64,000 bases of DNA from Streptomyces ferrugineus (GTDB lineage Bacteria; Actinomycetota; Actinomycetes; Streptomycetales; Streptomycetaceae): NCBI RefSeq assembly GCF_015160855.1, contig NZ_CP063373.1, positions 8,593,001 through 8,657,000 of the forward strand. The letters are read 5' to 3'. Below the pieces are notes generated by a model. That model searched no databases. It had not been told where the DNA came from and worked only from the letters and a program-made list of their open reading frames with translations. Both the position numbers and the translations under genes were made by a program. Below are positions 39,721 through 48,219 of the stretch, in pieces (position 1 is the first letter of the stretch; every line of letters begins with the position of its first letter).

Positions 39721-41913
39721 TCAGCCGGTCGATGCGGTCGGTGTCGGCTTCAGGCTCTTCTTCAGGAAGCCCATGTCCTCGTACACCGGCGTGCCGAAGC
39801 CGAAGGCGCCCACGTTGGCCGTGCTCGTCCTGGCCGCGATCAGCTGGGGCCGCTGGAACAAGGGGAGTGAGCCCGCCGCCGCCCAGATGCGGGAGTCGGC
39901 CTTGCGGATCAGCGACCGGGACTCGGACTCGTCCAGCGTGGCGATGGCCTGGTCGAAGAGCTGGTCGACCTGGTCGGTGCCGACCCGGGTGTAGTTCTGC
40001 TCGACGTTCAGCGAGCCGTCCGCCGCCGGGACCGGCTTGGCGTAGATGGGCCGGGCGTCGGTCGCGGGGTAGGCCGAGGCCGGCCAGGAGTACAGCGCGA
40101 GGTCGTACTGGCCGGACGCGATGTGATCCTTGAAGTAGCTCTCGTCCGACACCTTGGTGATCACGGTACGGATGCCGACCCGCTCCAGCATGATCCCGAT
40201 CCGGTCCGCCACCGTACGCAGCGCCTGTGACCCCTCCCCCGACGGCACCACGAAGCGCAGCGTCAGCGGCTTGCCGTCCTTGGCCAGCGGCCGCGCCGCC
40301 GGGCCCGCCGGAGCCGCCGTGCCCCGCGGAGCGTAGGCGCCGGGCGCCCCGCCCTGCTGCTTGCCCTCCTGGGCGAGGTGCTCCCCCGTGCGCCCCTCGT
40401 CGCCGTGCCCCTTGTCGTCCTCCCCGACGATGTACGTCCCGTCGTCCTCGCCCTCGGCCTTCTTGCCCTTCTCGCCGTCCTTGTCCTTGCCCTTTTCCTT
40501 GCCCTTGTCCTTCTCGGCTTCCTCGGCCTTCCCCTTCTCCTTCTCGGCCTTCCCGCCCTTCTCGGCCTCGCTCCCCGCCGCCTTCTCCCCCTTCTTCTTC
40601 TCCTCCTCGACCGGTCCGCCCGGCACCCACCCCGCATCCGCGAGCAGCGCCTGCGCCTCCTTCCTGTCCTGGCCGCCGATCGCCCCGCTGTTGTCGGCGT
40701 ACGCGGCCTGCCCGGCCAGCGCGAGGTGGCTGCCGACCGGCTCGGCGGGGAGCCCCAGCGGGGAGAGCACCAGCTTCGCCAGTTCCTCGCGGTCCAGTGC
40801 GCGCGCCACCGCCCGCCGTACCCGCTCGTCGGCGAGCGGACCGTCCCCGCCGTTGAGGGCGAGCTGTGTGTACGACGGCTCCAGCGACTTGCGTACCTCG
40901 AAGCCCCGGAACCGCGCCCGGTCCCGCTTCTGCAGGGGGGTCAGGGCGTGCAGGTCCGGGCCCATCAGCGGGGTGCTGGAGACGCTGCTGGAGGCGCCGG
41001 CCGACGGCGTCTTCGGACGCGGCGGGGCGGCGAGCGCGATGCGCTTGGCCGCGGTGGCGTCGATCTCGGCCAGGTCCAGCTTCCCGGCGGCCAGCTCGGC
41101 GGCCCGCTCGTCGCGTGGCACGGCCCGCAGCACGATCTCGTTCAGCTTGGCCCGCTCCCCCCACCAGCGCGGGTTGCGGGTCAGCAGGACCTCGTCGTCC
41201 TTGCGGTCGATCTTCTTCACGGCGAACGGCCCCGCGCTGACCTTGAGCTTGCGCCGCGCCCCGTCGTTGAACGAGTCCGGCGTGCCCATGACCTCCTTGG
41301 GGTACAGCGGCGAGAACAGCGACCGCCAGTCCGCGTACGGCCGCCCGAAGGTGACCCGCACCTCCAGGTCGTTGCCGCCGCGCTCGATCTTCTCGATGCG
41401 GTCGTAGCCGGCGTTGCGGGCGGTCCAGTAGGCGCTGTCCTTTCCGGACAGGGCCCGCCACTGGGCGGAGAAGTCGGCGGCGCCGATCTCGCGGCCGTCG
41501 CTCCAGACGGCCTGCTGGTTGAGCTTGTACAGGACGACCTGCTTGGGCTCGGTCTCGACGATCTTGGCGGATTCCAGGTAGGACGGGTTGCGCTCCGGCC
41601 GCCCGCCGGCGTCGAGCCGGAACATCGAGGGCAGTGTGGCCTGCGCGATCCGGGTCGTGGTGGCGTCGGCGTCCGACTGGAAGGTGTTGAGCGTCTCCGG
41701 TACGGCGTCCACGGCCCACCGCAGCGTGCCGCCCTCGGCGATCTCGGCCCGGCCGGCCGGGGCGATGTCCTGCCCGGCGAGCGGCTTGCCGGCCGGGTCG
41801 GGGTCGCTGCAACCGGCGAGCAGGGGCACCGCGAGCACACCCGCGGTCAGGAAGGCGACCGAGCGCGTGATCGCGCTGGGGCCGGGCCTGGGTCCGACGG
41901 CGATGTGGGACAT
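39721..41913 (-). CDS. Family 5 solute-binding lipoprotein with a long charged insertion
   Basis: 730 residues from the ATG at 41913; GGAGGT lies 8 nt upstream. The signal peptide ends in LLAGC (C35). SBP_bac_5 sequence runs from GGTLRWAVDAVPETLN to ADAGWVPGG (about 60-433) and resumes at KDGKPLTLRFVVPS (about 545-730). Between them lies about 105 residues rich in Lys, Glu, Gly and Asp (KKKGEKAAG, EKEKGKAEEAEKDKGKEKG and similar), where related proteins have only a short linker. It is an orphan binding protein with no permease or ATPase genes adjacent, so it may serve one of the oligopeptide importers or act as a sensor. It is transcribed toward typA. Confidence 0.88.
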   Translation of the reverse strand: MSHIAVGPRPGPSAITRSVAFLTAGVLAVPLLAGCSDPDPAGKPLAGQDIAPAGRAEIAEGGTLRWAVDAVPETLNTFQSDADATTTRIAQATLPSMFRLDAGGRPERNPSYLESAKIVETEPKQVVLYKLNQQAVWSDGREIGAADFSAQWRALSGKDSAYWTARNAGYDRIEKIERGGNDLEVRVTFGRPYADWRSLFSPLYPKEVMGTPDSFNDGARRKLKVSAGPFAVKKIDRKDDEVLLTRNPRWWGERAKLNEIVLRAVPRDERAAELAAGKLDLAEIDATAAKRIALAAPPRPKTPSAGASSSVSSTPLMGPDLHALTPLQKRDRARFRGFEVRKSLEPSYTQLALNGGDGPLADERVRRAVARALDREELAKLVLSPLGLPAEPVGSHLALAGQAAYADNSGAIGGQDRKEAQALLADAGWVPGGPVEEEKKKGEKAAGSEAEKGGKAEKEKGKAEEAEKDKGKEKGKDKDGEKGKKAEGEDDGTYIVGEDDKGHGDEGRTGEHLAQEGKQQGGAPGAYAPRGTAAPAGPAARPLAKDGKPLTLRFVVPSGEGSQALRTVADRIGIMLERVGIRTVITKVSDESYFKDHIASGQYDLALYSWPASAYPATDARPIYAKPVPAADGSLNVEQNYTRVGTDQVDQLFDQAIATLDESESRSLIRKADSRIWAAAGSLPLFQRPQLIAARTSTANVGAFGFGTPVYEDMGFLKKSLKPTPTASTG

Positions 41914-42268
41914 CTCAGGTACCTCCGGAGGGCGACTCGCGCCGGTGACGATTAGTGCGTTCTGATCACATTTGGCGGTATTTTGGAGTTGATCAGATCT
42001 ACGGGCCCCCACTGAAGAGGAAAGGGTTCGCCAGGCGGAGCAGACACGGCGGCGAGGGCGGACAAGGCCACCCGTCCGGAGTAACGCATCCCGTCGCACT
42101 CCTTCGGCTCCCCCGGCGTACACAGAGCGCATGCGAGCGCGCGCCGGAGGCGTGCAATCCGCCAATCGCTGCACATGCCTTCACAGCGACAGGTGTGACG
42201 CGCAACACTCGCAGGCGCATGAACGTTGCCACCAAGGGCCGAAGGGCCCACGGAAGTGAGGTCACGTC
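41914..42268. promoter_or_regulatory. Divergent intergenic region, orphan binding protein / coiled-coil protein
   Basis: 355 bp with no gene. The part near 41950-42000 is AT-richer, with TGATCACATTTGG and TTGATCAGATC, and probably holds the minus-strand promoter. I saw no strong repeat or RNA structure. Confidence 0.5.
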
Positions 42269-42559
42269 ATGTCCGTGCAAGACGACCTGACAGCTGTCCA
42301 GCGCTGCCTCGACGACCTGGCCCGGTCCGTGGGCCGCCTGGAGAAGCAGCTCGGTACCGGCGGAATCGAGATGCGCCGCGTCCGTACCGACGCCAACCAC
42401 CTGCGCGAGAGCGTCGCGCTGCTGCGAGAGGCAGCGGCGAGTCCCACCCCGCAGCGCAAACCGGAGCTCGTCACCATCCCCGACACGCCGTACGACGACT
42501 CTCTGTGGATCGACACGGACGACGAGGGTCTCGGCGCCCGGGACCGCCACGCTCCCTGA
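42269..42559 (+). CDS. Small helical protein (96 aa)
   Basis: 96 residues with GAGGT 8 nt before the ATG. The first 60 residues are heptad-rich and likely coiled coil (VQRCLDDLARSVGRLEKQL, then ANHLRESVALLREAA). The tail is acidic and includes YDDSLWIDTDDEGLG. I recognise the type as a small conserved Streptomyces protein of unknown function. It precedes the succinate dehydrogenase genes by 30 bp on the same strand, so co-transcription is likely. Confidence 0.78.
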   Translation: MSVQDDLTAVQRCLDDLARSVGRLEKQLGTGGIEMRRVRTDANHLRESVALLREAAASPTPQRKPELVTIPDTPYDDSLWIDTDDEGLGARDRHAP

Positions 42560-42590
42560 ACCCAGCCCCTGACCCGACCGGAGTCGTCCA

Positions 42591-43412
42591 TTGGCAACTG
42601 GTACGGAACCCCATCTGAACAGCGGCGGCGTACGAACGGGTACGCGCGCCGCGATCGCCGCCCCGCACCTGCGGACCGACCGCTGGTGGCTGGCCCCCGC
42701 CGCCACCGCGGCCGGTCTGCTCGCCTTCATCGTGTACTCGACCTGGCGGGCCTTCGCCAACGCGGACTACTACGCGGCGCCGTACGTCTCCCCGTTCTAC
42801 TCGCCCTGTCTGGCGGAGAACTGCGAGCCCATGCGCGCCGGGCCGAACTGGGACCTGTTCGGAAGCTGGTGGGGCATCTCCCCCGCGATCATCATCCTGA
42901 TCTTCCCGCTCGGCTTCCGGCTGACCTGCTACTACTACCGCAAGGCCTACTACCGCGGCTTCTGGATGTCGCCCCCGGCCTGCGCGGTGGCGGAGCCGCA
43001 CAAGAGCTACTCCGGTGAGACCCGCTTCCCGCTGATCCTGCAGAACATCCACCGGTACTTCTTCTACGCCGCGCTGCTGGTCGCCGGGATCCTGACCTAC
43101 GACACGGTGCTCGCCTTCCGCGACGAGAACTACGAGTGGGGCCACATGGGCCTCGGCACCCTCGTCTTCCTCGTCAACATCGTGCTGATCTGGGCGTACA
43201 CCCTGTCCTGTCACTCCTGCCGGCACATCGTCGGCGGCAAGCTCAAGCACTTCTCCAAACACCCCGTGCGCTACCGCACGTGGCAGTGGATCGGGAAGCT
43301 CAACGCCCGCCACATGCTGCTCGCCTGGGCGTCGCTGGTGAGCGTGGCGCTCGCCGACTTCTACGTCTATCTCGTCGCGTCCGGGGTCTTCGACGATCCG
43401 CGCTTCTTCTAG
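42591..43412 (+). CDS. Succinate dehydrogenase membrane anchor / cytochrome b subunit (Sdh1 type)
   Basis: 273 residues, starting with TTG at 42591; GGAG lies 8 nt upstream and no ATG or GTG is close. Five hydrophobic segments and several conserved histidines (NIHRYFFY, GHMGLG, CHSCRHIVGG, NARHMLL) fit a di-heme membrane anchor. The length equals that of the mycobacterial Sdh1 anchor as I remember it (Rv0249c, 273 residues), and the gene order (anchor, flavoprotein, iron-sulfur protein) is the same. It would feed electrons from succinate to menaquinone, possibly using the proton gradient. Confidence 0.85.
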   Translation: MATGTEPHLNSGGVRTGTRAAIAAPHLRTDRWWLAPAATAAGLLAFIVYSTWRAFANADYYAAPYVSPFYSPCLAENCEPMRAGPNWDLFGSWWGISPAIIILIFPLGFRLTCYYYRKAYYRGFWMSPPACAVAEPHKSYSGETRFPLILQNIHRYFFYAALLVAGILTYDTVLAFRDENYEWGHMGLGTLVFLVNIVLIWAYTLSCHSCRHIVGGKLKHFSKHPVRYRTWQWIGKLNARHMLLAWASLVSVALADFYVYLVASGVFDDPRFF

Positions 43413-43432
43413 ATTGGGTGGGGACTGAACAG

Positions 43433-45376
43433 ATGTCCGTGGTCGAACGGCAGGAGTGGGACGTCGTCGTGGTCGGCGCCGGGGGCGCGGGCCTTCGTGC
43501 GGCGATCGAGGCGCGCGAGCGAGGCGCCCGTACGGCGGTGATCTGCAAGTCGCTGTTCGGCAAGGCGCACACGGTGATGGCCGAGGGCGGCATCGCGGCG
43601 GCCATGGCCAACGCCAACGAGCACGACAACTGGCAGGTGCACTTCCGCGACACCATGCGCGGCGGCAAGTTCCTCAACCAGTGGCGGATGGCCGAGCTGC
43701 ACGCGCAGGAGGCGCCGCAGCGGGTGTGGGAGCTGGAGACCTGGGGTGCGCTCTTCGACCGTACGAAGGACGGCCGTATCTCGCAGCGCAACTTCGGCGG
43801 CCACGAGTACCCGCGCCTCGCGCACGTCGGCGACCGCACCGGCCTGGAGCTGATCCGCACGCTGCAGCAGAAGATCGTCTCGCTGCAGCAGCAGGACAAG
43901 AAGGAGACCGGGGACTACGAGTCCCGGCTGAAGGTCTACCAGGAGTGCACGGTCACGAGGATCCTCAAGGACGGCAGCCGGGTCTCCGGGGTCTTCGCCT
44001 ACGAGCGCGAGACGGGCCGTTTCTTCGTCCTGGAGGCCCCGTCCGTGGTCGTCTCGACGGGCGGCATCGGCAAGTCCTTCAAGGTGACGTCGAACTCCTG
44101 GGAGTACACGGGCGACGGCCATGCGCTGGCGCTGCTGGCGGGCGCCCCGCTGCTCAACATGGAGTTCGTGCAGTTCCACCCGACGGGCATGGTCTGGCCG
44201 CCGTCGGTGAAGGGGATCCTGGTCACGGAGTCGGTGCGCGGCGACGGCGGGGTGCTGCGCAACTCCGAGGGCAAGCGGTTCATGTTCGACTACATCCCCG
44301 ACGTCTTCAAGGAGAAGTACGCCGAGTCGGAGGAGGAGGGCGACCGCTGGTACGAGGACCCGGACAACAACCGGCGGCCCCCCGAGCTGCTCCCCCGCGA
44401 CGAGGTGGCGCGGGCGATCAACGCCGAGGTGAAGGCGGGCCGGGGCTCGCCGCACGGCGGGGTCTTCCTGGACGTCTCCACGCGGATGCCGGCCGAGGTG
44501 ATCCGCCGGCGGCTGCCGTCCATGTACCACCAGTTCAAGGAGCTGGCGGACGTGGACATCACGGCGGAGGCGATGGAGGTCGGCCCGACCTGCCACTACG
44601 TCATGGGCGGCATCGCGGTCGAGTCGGACACGGCGGCGGCACGGGGCGTACCCGGTCTGTTCGCGGCCGGTGAGGTGGCCGGGGGCATGCACGGCTCGAA
44701 CCGGCTCGGCGGGAACTCGCTCTCCGACCTTCTGGTGTTCGGCCGCCGCGCGGGCTGGCACGCCGCCGAGTACGCGGCGGCGCGGGCCTTCGAGCGCCCC
44801 GAGGTCAGCGACATGCAGGTCGACACGGCGGCCGCGGAGGCGCTGCGGCCGTTCTCGGCGGAGGGACCGGCCGGGGGCGAGGACGACGGCCGCCCGCCGG
44901 AGAACCCCTACACCCTCCACCAGGAACTCCAGCAGGCCATGAACGACCTGGTCGGCATCATCCGCCGCGAGGCCGAGATGGAGCAGGCGCTGGAGAAGCT
45001 CGCGGACCTGCGCGTACGGGCGCGAAGGGCCGGCGTCGAGGGCCATCGCCAGTTCAACCCGGGCTGGCATCTCGCGCTCGACCTGCGCAACATGCTGCTG
45101 GTCAGCGAGTGCGTGGCGCGGGCGGCGCTGGAGCGCACCGAGTCGCGCGGCGGCCACACCCGCGAGGACCATCCGACGATGGACCGCAAGTGGCGCAACA
45201 TCAATCTGCTGTGCCATCTCGCCGACCCGACGGGCGGCCTCGCGGCCACCGACCCGGAGCGCGGCCAGATCAATCTCGTACGGGAGACCACCGAACCCGT
45301 CCGCCAGGACCTGCTGGCTCTCTTCGACAAGGAGGAGCTGGTCAAGTACCTCGCCGAAGAGGAGCTCTACCAGTGA
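43433..45376 (+). CDS. sdhA: Succinate dehydrogenase / fumarate reductase flavoprotein subunit
   Basis: 647 residues from the ATG at 43433. The FAD dinucleotide fold GAGGAGLRAAIEA, the covalent-FAD region HTVMAEGGIAAAM, the substrate-site segment FHPTGM and the later HYVMGGIAV and GGNSLSDLLVFG motifs are all present. The C-terminal segment has RRAGVEGHRQFNPGWHLALDLRNML. It oxidises succinate to fumarate with reduction of FAD. Its stop overlaps the start of the iron-sulfur gene by four bases (GTGA). Sequence and size resemble the Sdh1-type flavoprotein of mycobacteria. Confidence 0.94.
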   Translation: MSVVERQEWDVVVVGAGGAGLRAAIEARERGARTAVICKSLFGKAHTVMAEGGIAAAMANANEHDNWQVHFRDTMRGGKFLNQWRMAELHAQEAPQRVWELETWGALFDRTKDGRISQRNFGGHEYPRLAHVGDRTGLELIRTLQQKIVSLQQQDKKETGDYESRLKVYQECTVTRILKDGSRVSGVFAYERETGRFFVLEAPSVVVSTGGIGKSFKVTSNSWEYTGDGHALALLAGAPLLNMEFVQFHPTGMVWPPSVKGILVTESVRGDGGVLRNSEGKRFMFDYIPDVFKEKYAESEEEGDRWYEDPDNNRRPPELLPRDEVARAINAEVKAGRGSPHGGVFLDVSTRMPAEVIRRRLPSMYHQFKELADVDITAEAMEVGPTCHYVMGGIAVESDTAAARGVPGLFAAGEVAGGMHGSNRLGGNSLSDLLVFGRRAGWHAAEYAAARAFERPEVSDMQVDTAAAEALRPFSAEGPAGGEDDGRPPENPYTLHQELQQAMNDLVGIIRREAEMEQALEKLADLRVRARRAGVEGHRQFNPGWHLALDLRNMLLVSECVARAALERTESRGGHTREDHPTMDRKWRNINLLCHLADPTGGLAATDPERGQINLVRETTEPVRQDLLALFDKEELVKYLAEEELYQ

Positions 45377-46149
45377 GCAGCTACGAGGCCCGCTTCAAGG
45401 TGTGGCGGGGCGATGTCCAGGGCGGCGGCCTGGAGGACTTCAAGGTCGAGGTGAACGAGGGCGAGGTGGTCCTCGACATCATCCACCGCCTCCAGTCCAC
45501 GCAGGCTCCCGATCTCGCGGTCCGCTGGAACTGCAAGGCGGGCAAGTGCGGTTCGTGTTCCGCCGAGATCAACGGGCGGCCGCGGCTGATGTGCATGACC
45601 CGGATGTCGGTGTTCACCCGCGAGGAGACGATCACCGTCACCCCGCTGCGGGCGTTCCCCGTGGTACGGGACCTGGTCACGGACGTCGGCTTCAACTACA
45701 CCAAGGCCCGCGAGGTCCCGTCGTTCGTGCCGCCGGAGGGCCTGGGTCCGGGCGAGTACCGCATGATGCAGGAGGACGTGGACCGCTCGCAGGAGTTCCG
45801 CAAGTGCATCGAGTGCTTCCTGTGCCAGGACACCTGCCATGTGGTCCGTGATCACGAGGAGAACAAGCCGGCGTTCGCGGGCCCACGTTTTCTGATGCGG
45901 GTCGCGGAGCTCGACATGCACCCGCTGGACTCGGCGGACGAGAGCGGCCTGGACCGCAAGAGGACCGCCCAGGACGAACACGGCCTCGGCTACTGCAACA
46001 TCACCAAGTGCTGCACCGAGGTCTGCCCCGAGGGCATCAAGATCACGGACAATGCGCTGATCCCCTTGAAGGAACGGGCCGTGGACCGCAAGTACGACCC
46101 GTTGGTGTGGCTGGGCTCGAAGATCAGGAGGCGGTCCGCAGCAGAGTGA
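45373..46149 (+). CDS. sdhB: Succinate dehydrogenase / fumarate reductase iron-sulfur subunit
   Basis: 258 residues from GTG at 45373. The 2Fe-2S ferredoxin domain has CKAGKCGSCSAEINGRPRLMC. The C-terminal domain supplies the other clusters through CIECFLCQDTC and CNITKCCTEVCPEG. It passes electrons from SdhA to the membrane heme/quinone site. It is the last gene of the operon; about 120 bp without an obvious terminator separates it from the next gene. Confidence 0.94.
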   Translation: MSSYEARFKVWRGDVQGGGLEDFKVEVNEGEVVLDIIHRLQSTQAPDLAVRWNCKAGKCGSCSAEINGRPRLMCMTRMSVFTREETITVTPLRAFPVVRDLVTDVGFNYTKAREVPSFVPPEGLGPGEYRMMQEDVDRSQEFRKCIECFLCQDTCHVVRDHEENKPAFAGPRFLMRVAELDMHPLDSADESGLDRKRTAQDEHGLGYCNITKCCTEVCPEGIKITDNALIPLKERAVDRKYDPLVWLGSKIRRRSAAE

Positions 46150-46272
46150 GGGCAGTGGTGCCCGAAGCGCAGGAGTTCCGCCATCCTCTCCGGTCGCGAG
46201 GGGCACGCGGTTTACGACAGCCCGGGCGCATCCCGGTCGCGCGGGGGCTTTGGTGCTCATACGCTCCGAAAT

Positions 46273-48213
46273 GTGACGTCATCCTTGATGCGGGGCCGGC
46301 CGCGGCGTGCGCGCCCGCAGATACCGGCGCGGGTGGTGCAGGCGCTGGTGGGCGGGCTGGTCGGGTTGGTGTGGCTGGTGCTGCCCGGGATGACGGTCGC
46401 GGCGGACGGCGGAAGCGCTGTCGTCGACTTCGTCATGCCGGTGGCGGCTCTGGTCACGGCGGTGGCGCTCGCCGGCTTCGGGTTCCTGCGGCGCAGACGG
46501 CGGGCGCGGGGGCGTACGACTCCCGGTGGGGCGCCGGGACCGGTCGCCGAGCCGCCCGTCGGGGAGCTGGCCGAGCGGGCGCGGGTGTCGCTGGTCGAGG
46601 CCGACGACTGGGTGCGGGTCAGCGGGGAGGAGCTGGGGTTCGTCGCGGGGCGGTTCGGGGCGGGGGACGTCGAACGGGTCGAGCCCTTCGCACGGGTTCT
46701 GCGGGACGCCCGGGCCGAGTTGGACGTCGCGTTGCGGATGCGGTGGCAGTACGAGGGCGGGGTTCCTCAGGAGGCCGCGGCTCGGCGGCATGCGCTGGCG
46801 GGGATCGTCGGCCGGTGCGAGGAGGTGGGGCGGCTGCTGGACGGGCAGGCCGCCGCGTTCGATCAGGTACGGGGGCTGGAGGCGGGACTGGGCGGCGGGC
46901 TGGGGCACGCCCTGGTCGTCGCCGAGGGCCGCTTCCGGGAGCTGACCGGGCGGGCCAGCGCCGCCGGTACGGCCCTCGTCGATCTCGGCGAGCGCTATGG
47001 CACGTCCGCGACCGCCGCCGTCACGGGCCATGCCGAGCAGGCCAAGGACCGCCTGGTGTTCGCCACGACCCGCCTCAACCAGGCCCGCCAGTCGGCCGAC
47101 CTGGGCGAGGTCGACCGGGCCGCCGCCCGGCTGCGTGCCGCCGAGGGCGCCATCGCCCAGGCCGCCACCTTCGTCGACGGCATCGAACGCCTCGCCGGTG
47201 ACCTCGCGAGGGCCATGACGATGGTCCCGGCCGCGCTGACGGGCGGTGAGGCGGAGATCGCCGGGGCACGGGAGGCCGTGGTGGAGCCGGGATCGCCGTA
47301 CGCCGACATCCCGCCCGGCGAGCAACGGGCCCCGGTCGTCCGCGCCGACATGCCCCTGGCCGACGTACGCGAAGAGCCGGAATCGCCGTACTCGGGCATC
47401 CCGCCCGGCAAGGTGCGGGCACCGGCGGTACCTGCCGACATGCCCCCGGCCGGCGTACGCGAAGAGCCGGAATCGCCGTACTCGGGCATCCCGCCCGGCA
47501 AGGTGCGGGCACCGGCGGTACCTGCCGACATGCCCCCGGCCGACGTACGCGAAGAGCCGGAATCGCCGTACGCCGACATCCCGCCCGGCAAGGTGCGGGC
47601 ACCGGCGGTACCTGCCGACATGCCCCCGGCCGACGTACGCGAAGAGCCGGAATCGCCGTACGCCGACATCCCGCCCGGCGAGCTGCGGGCGCGGGTGGTC
47701 CGTGCCGACATCGTCCTGGCCGGTGTGCGCGAGGAGCTGGTCTCGGGGCGGCCGTACGACCCCCTCGACGTGCTGCGGCGGATCGTGCGGGCCGTGGCTC
47801 CGGTCGCCGCGGGGCGGGCCGGGGTGATCCCGGCCGCGGCGGTGGTCTGTGCGCGCGGCGCCGTCGCCGGTGCGGACGACGTCGTCGCGACGCACCGGGC
47901 GGCGGTGGGCGGCGAGGCGCGCACCCGGCTGGCGGAGGCGCGGCGCCTGCTCGCGTCCCCGGCGCCCGGGCCGCGTCAGCGGCTCATCGACCTCGTCACC
48001 GCCGACACCCTGGCCCAGCAGGCCCGCGACCTGGCCGAACAGGACATCCGCGTGCACGGCCACCCCATCGAGGACCCCGCCCCCGACATCAGCGGCCTCA
48101 CCGGCGCGGTCCTGGGAGGCATCCTGCTCGGCGGCGAGCCGAAGGGCGGCCCGCCGGCCTGCTTCGGCGGGCCCCGCACACGGCGACGGCGCGGCGGTTC
48201 GGCGGACGCCTGA
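46273..48213 (+). CDS. Membrane protein related to TPM-domain proteins, with 30-residue tandem repeats
   Basis: 646 residues from GTG at 46273. Two hydrophobic segments (about 20-45 and 52-72) are followed by an Arg-rich stretch (RRRRRARGR). A long helical region (about 90-320) comes next: GELAERARVSLVEADDWV, VVAEGRFRELTGRAS, TTRLNQARQSADLGEVDRA. That region resembles the C-terminal half of actinobacterial TPM-domain membrane proteins, but the TPM domain itself is absent. Residues 337-486 are five 30-residue repeats built on ESPYSGIPPGKVRAPAVPAD. The last part regains the family ending, with LAEQDIRVHG and GGILLGG. Function unknown. Confidence 0.75.
   Translation: MTSSLMRGRPRRARPQIPARVVQALVGGLVGLVWLVLPGMTVAADGGSAVVDFVMPVAALVTAVALAGFGFLRRRRRARGRTTPGGAPGPVAEPPVGELAERARVSLVEADDWVRVSGEELGFVAGRFGAGDVERVEPFARVLRDARAELDVALRMRWQYEGGVPQEAAARRHALAGIVGRCEEVGRLLDGQAAAFDQVRGLEAGLGGGLGHALVVAEGRFRELTGRASAAGTALVDLGERYGTSATAAVTGHAEQAKDRLVFATTRLNQARQSADLGEVDRAAARLRAAEGAIAQAATFVDGIERLAGDLARAMTMVPAALTGGEAEIAGAREAVVEPGSPYADIPPGEQRAPVVRADMPLADVREEPESPYSGIPPGKVRAPAVPADMPPAGVREEPESPYSGIPPGKVRAPAVPADMPPADVREEPESPYADIPPGKVRAPAVPADMPPADVREEPESPYADIPPGELRARVVRADIVLAGVREELVSGRPYDPLDVLRRIVRAVAPVAAGRAGVIPAAAVVCARGAVAGADDVVATHRAAVGGEARTRLAEARRLLASPAPGPRQRLIDLVTADTLAQQARDLAEQDIRVHGHPIEDPAPDISGLTGAVLGGILLGGEPKGGPPACFGGPRTRRRRGGSADA
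47281..47730 (+). repeat. Five 90-bp in-frame tandem repeats
   Basis: Units start at 47281, 47371, 47461, 47551 and 47641. The three middle units are nearly identical at DNA level, differing mainly in the SGI/ADI and AGV/ADV codons; the first and last are degenerate. The in-frame length and high identity indicate recent expansion by slippage or unequal recombination. Confidence 0.9.
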
Positions 48214-48219
48214 GCGCGT

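Noticed and set aside
41914..42268. Small RNA or riboswitch upstream of the 96-residue gene
   Set aside because: No conserved stem pattern or ligand-class signature was recognisable, so it is treated as an ordinary divergent promoter region.
47281..47730. CRISPR array
   Set aside because: The 90-bp units are contiguous, in frame and without unique spacers, so they are a coding tandem repeat.
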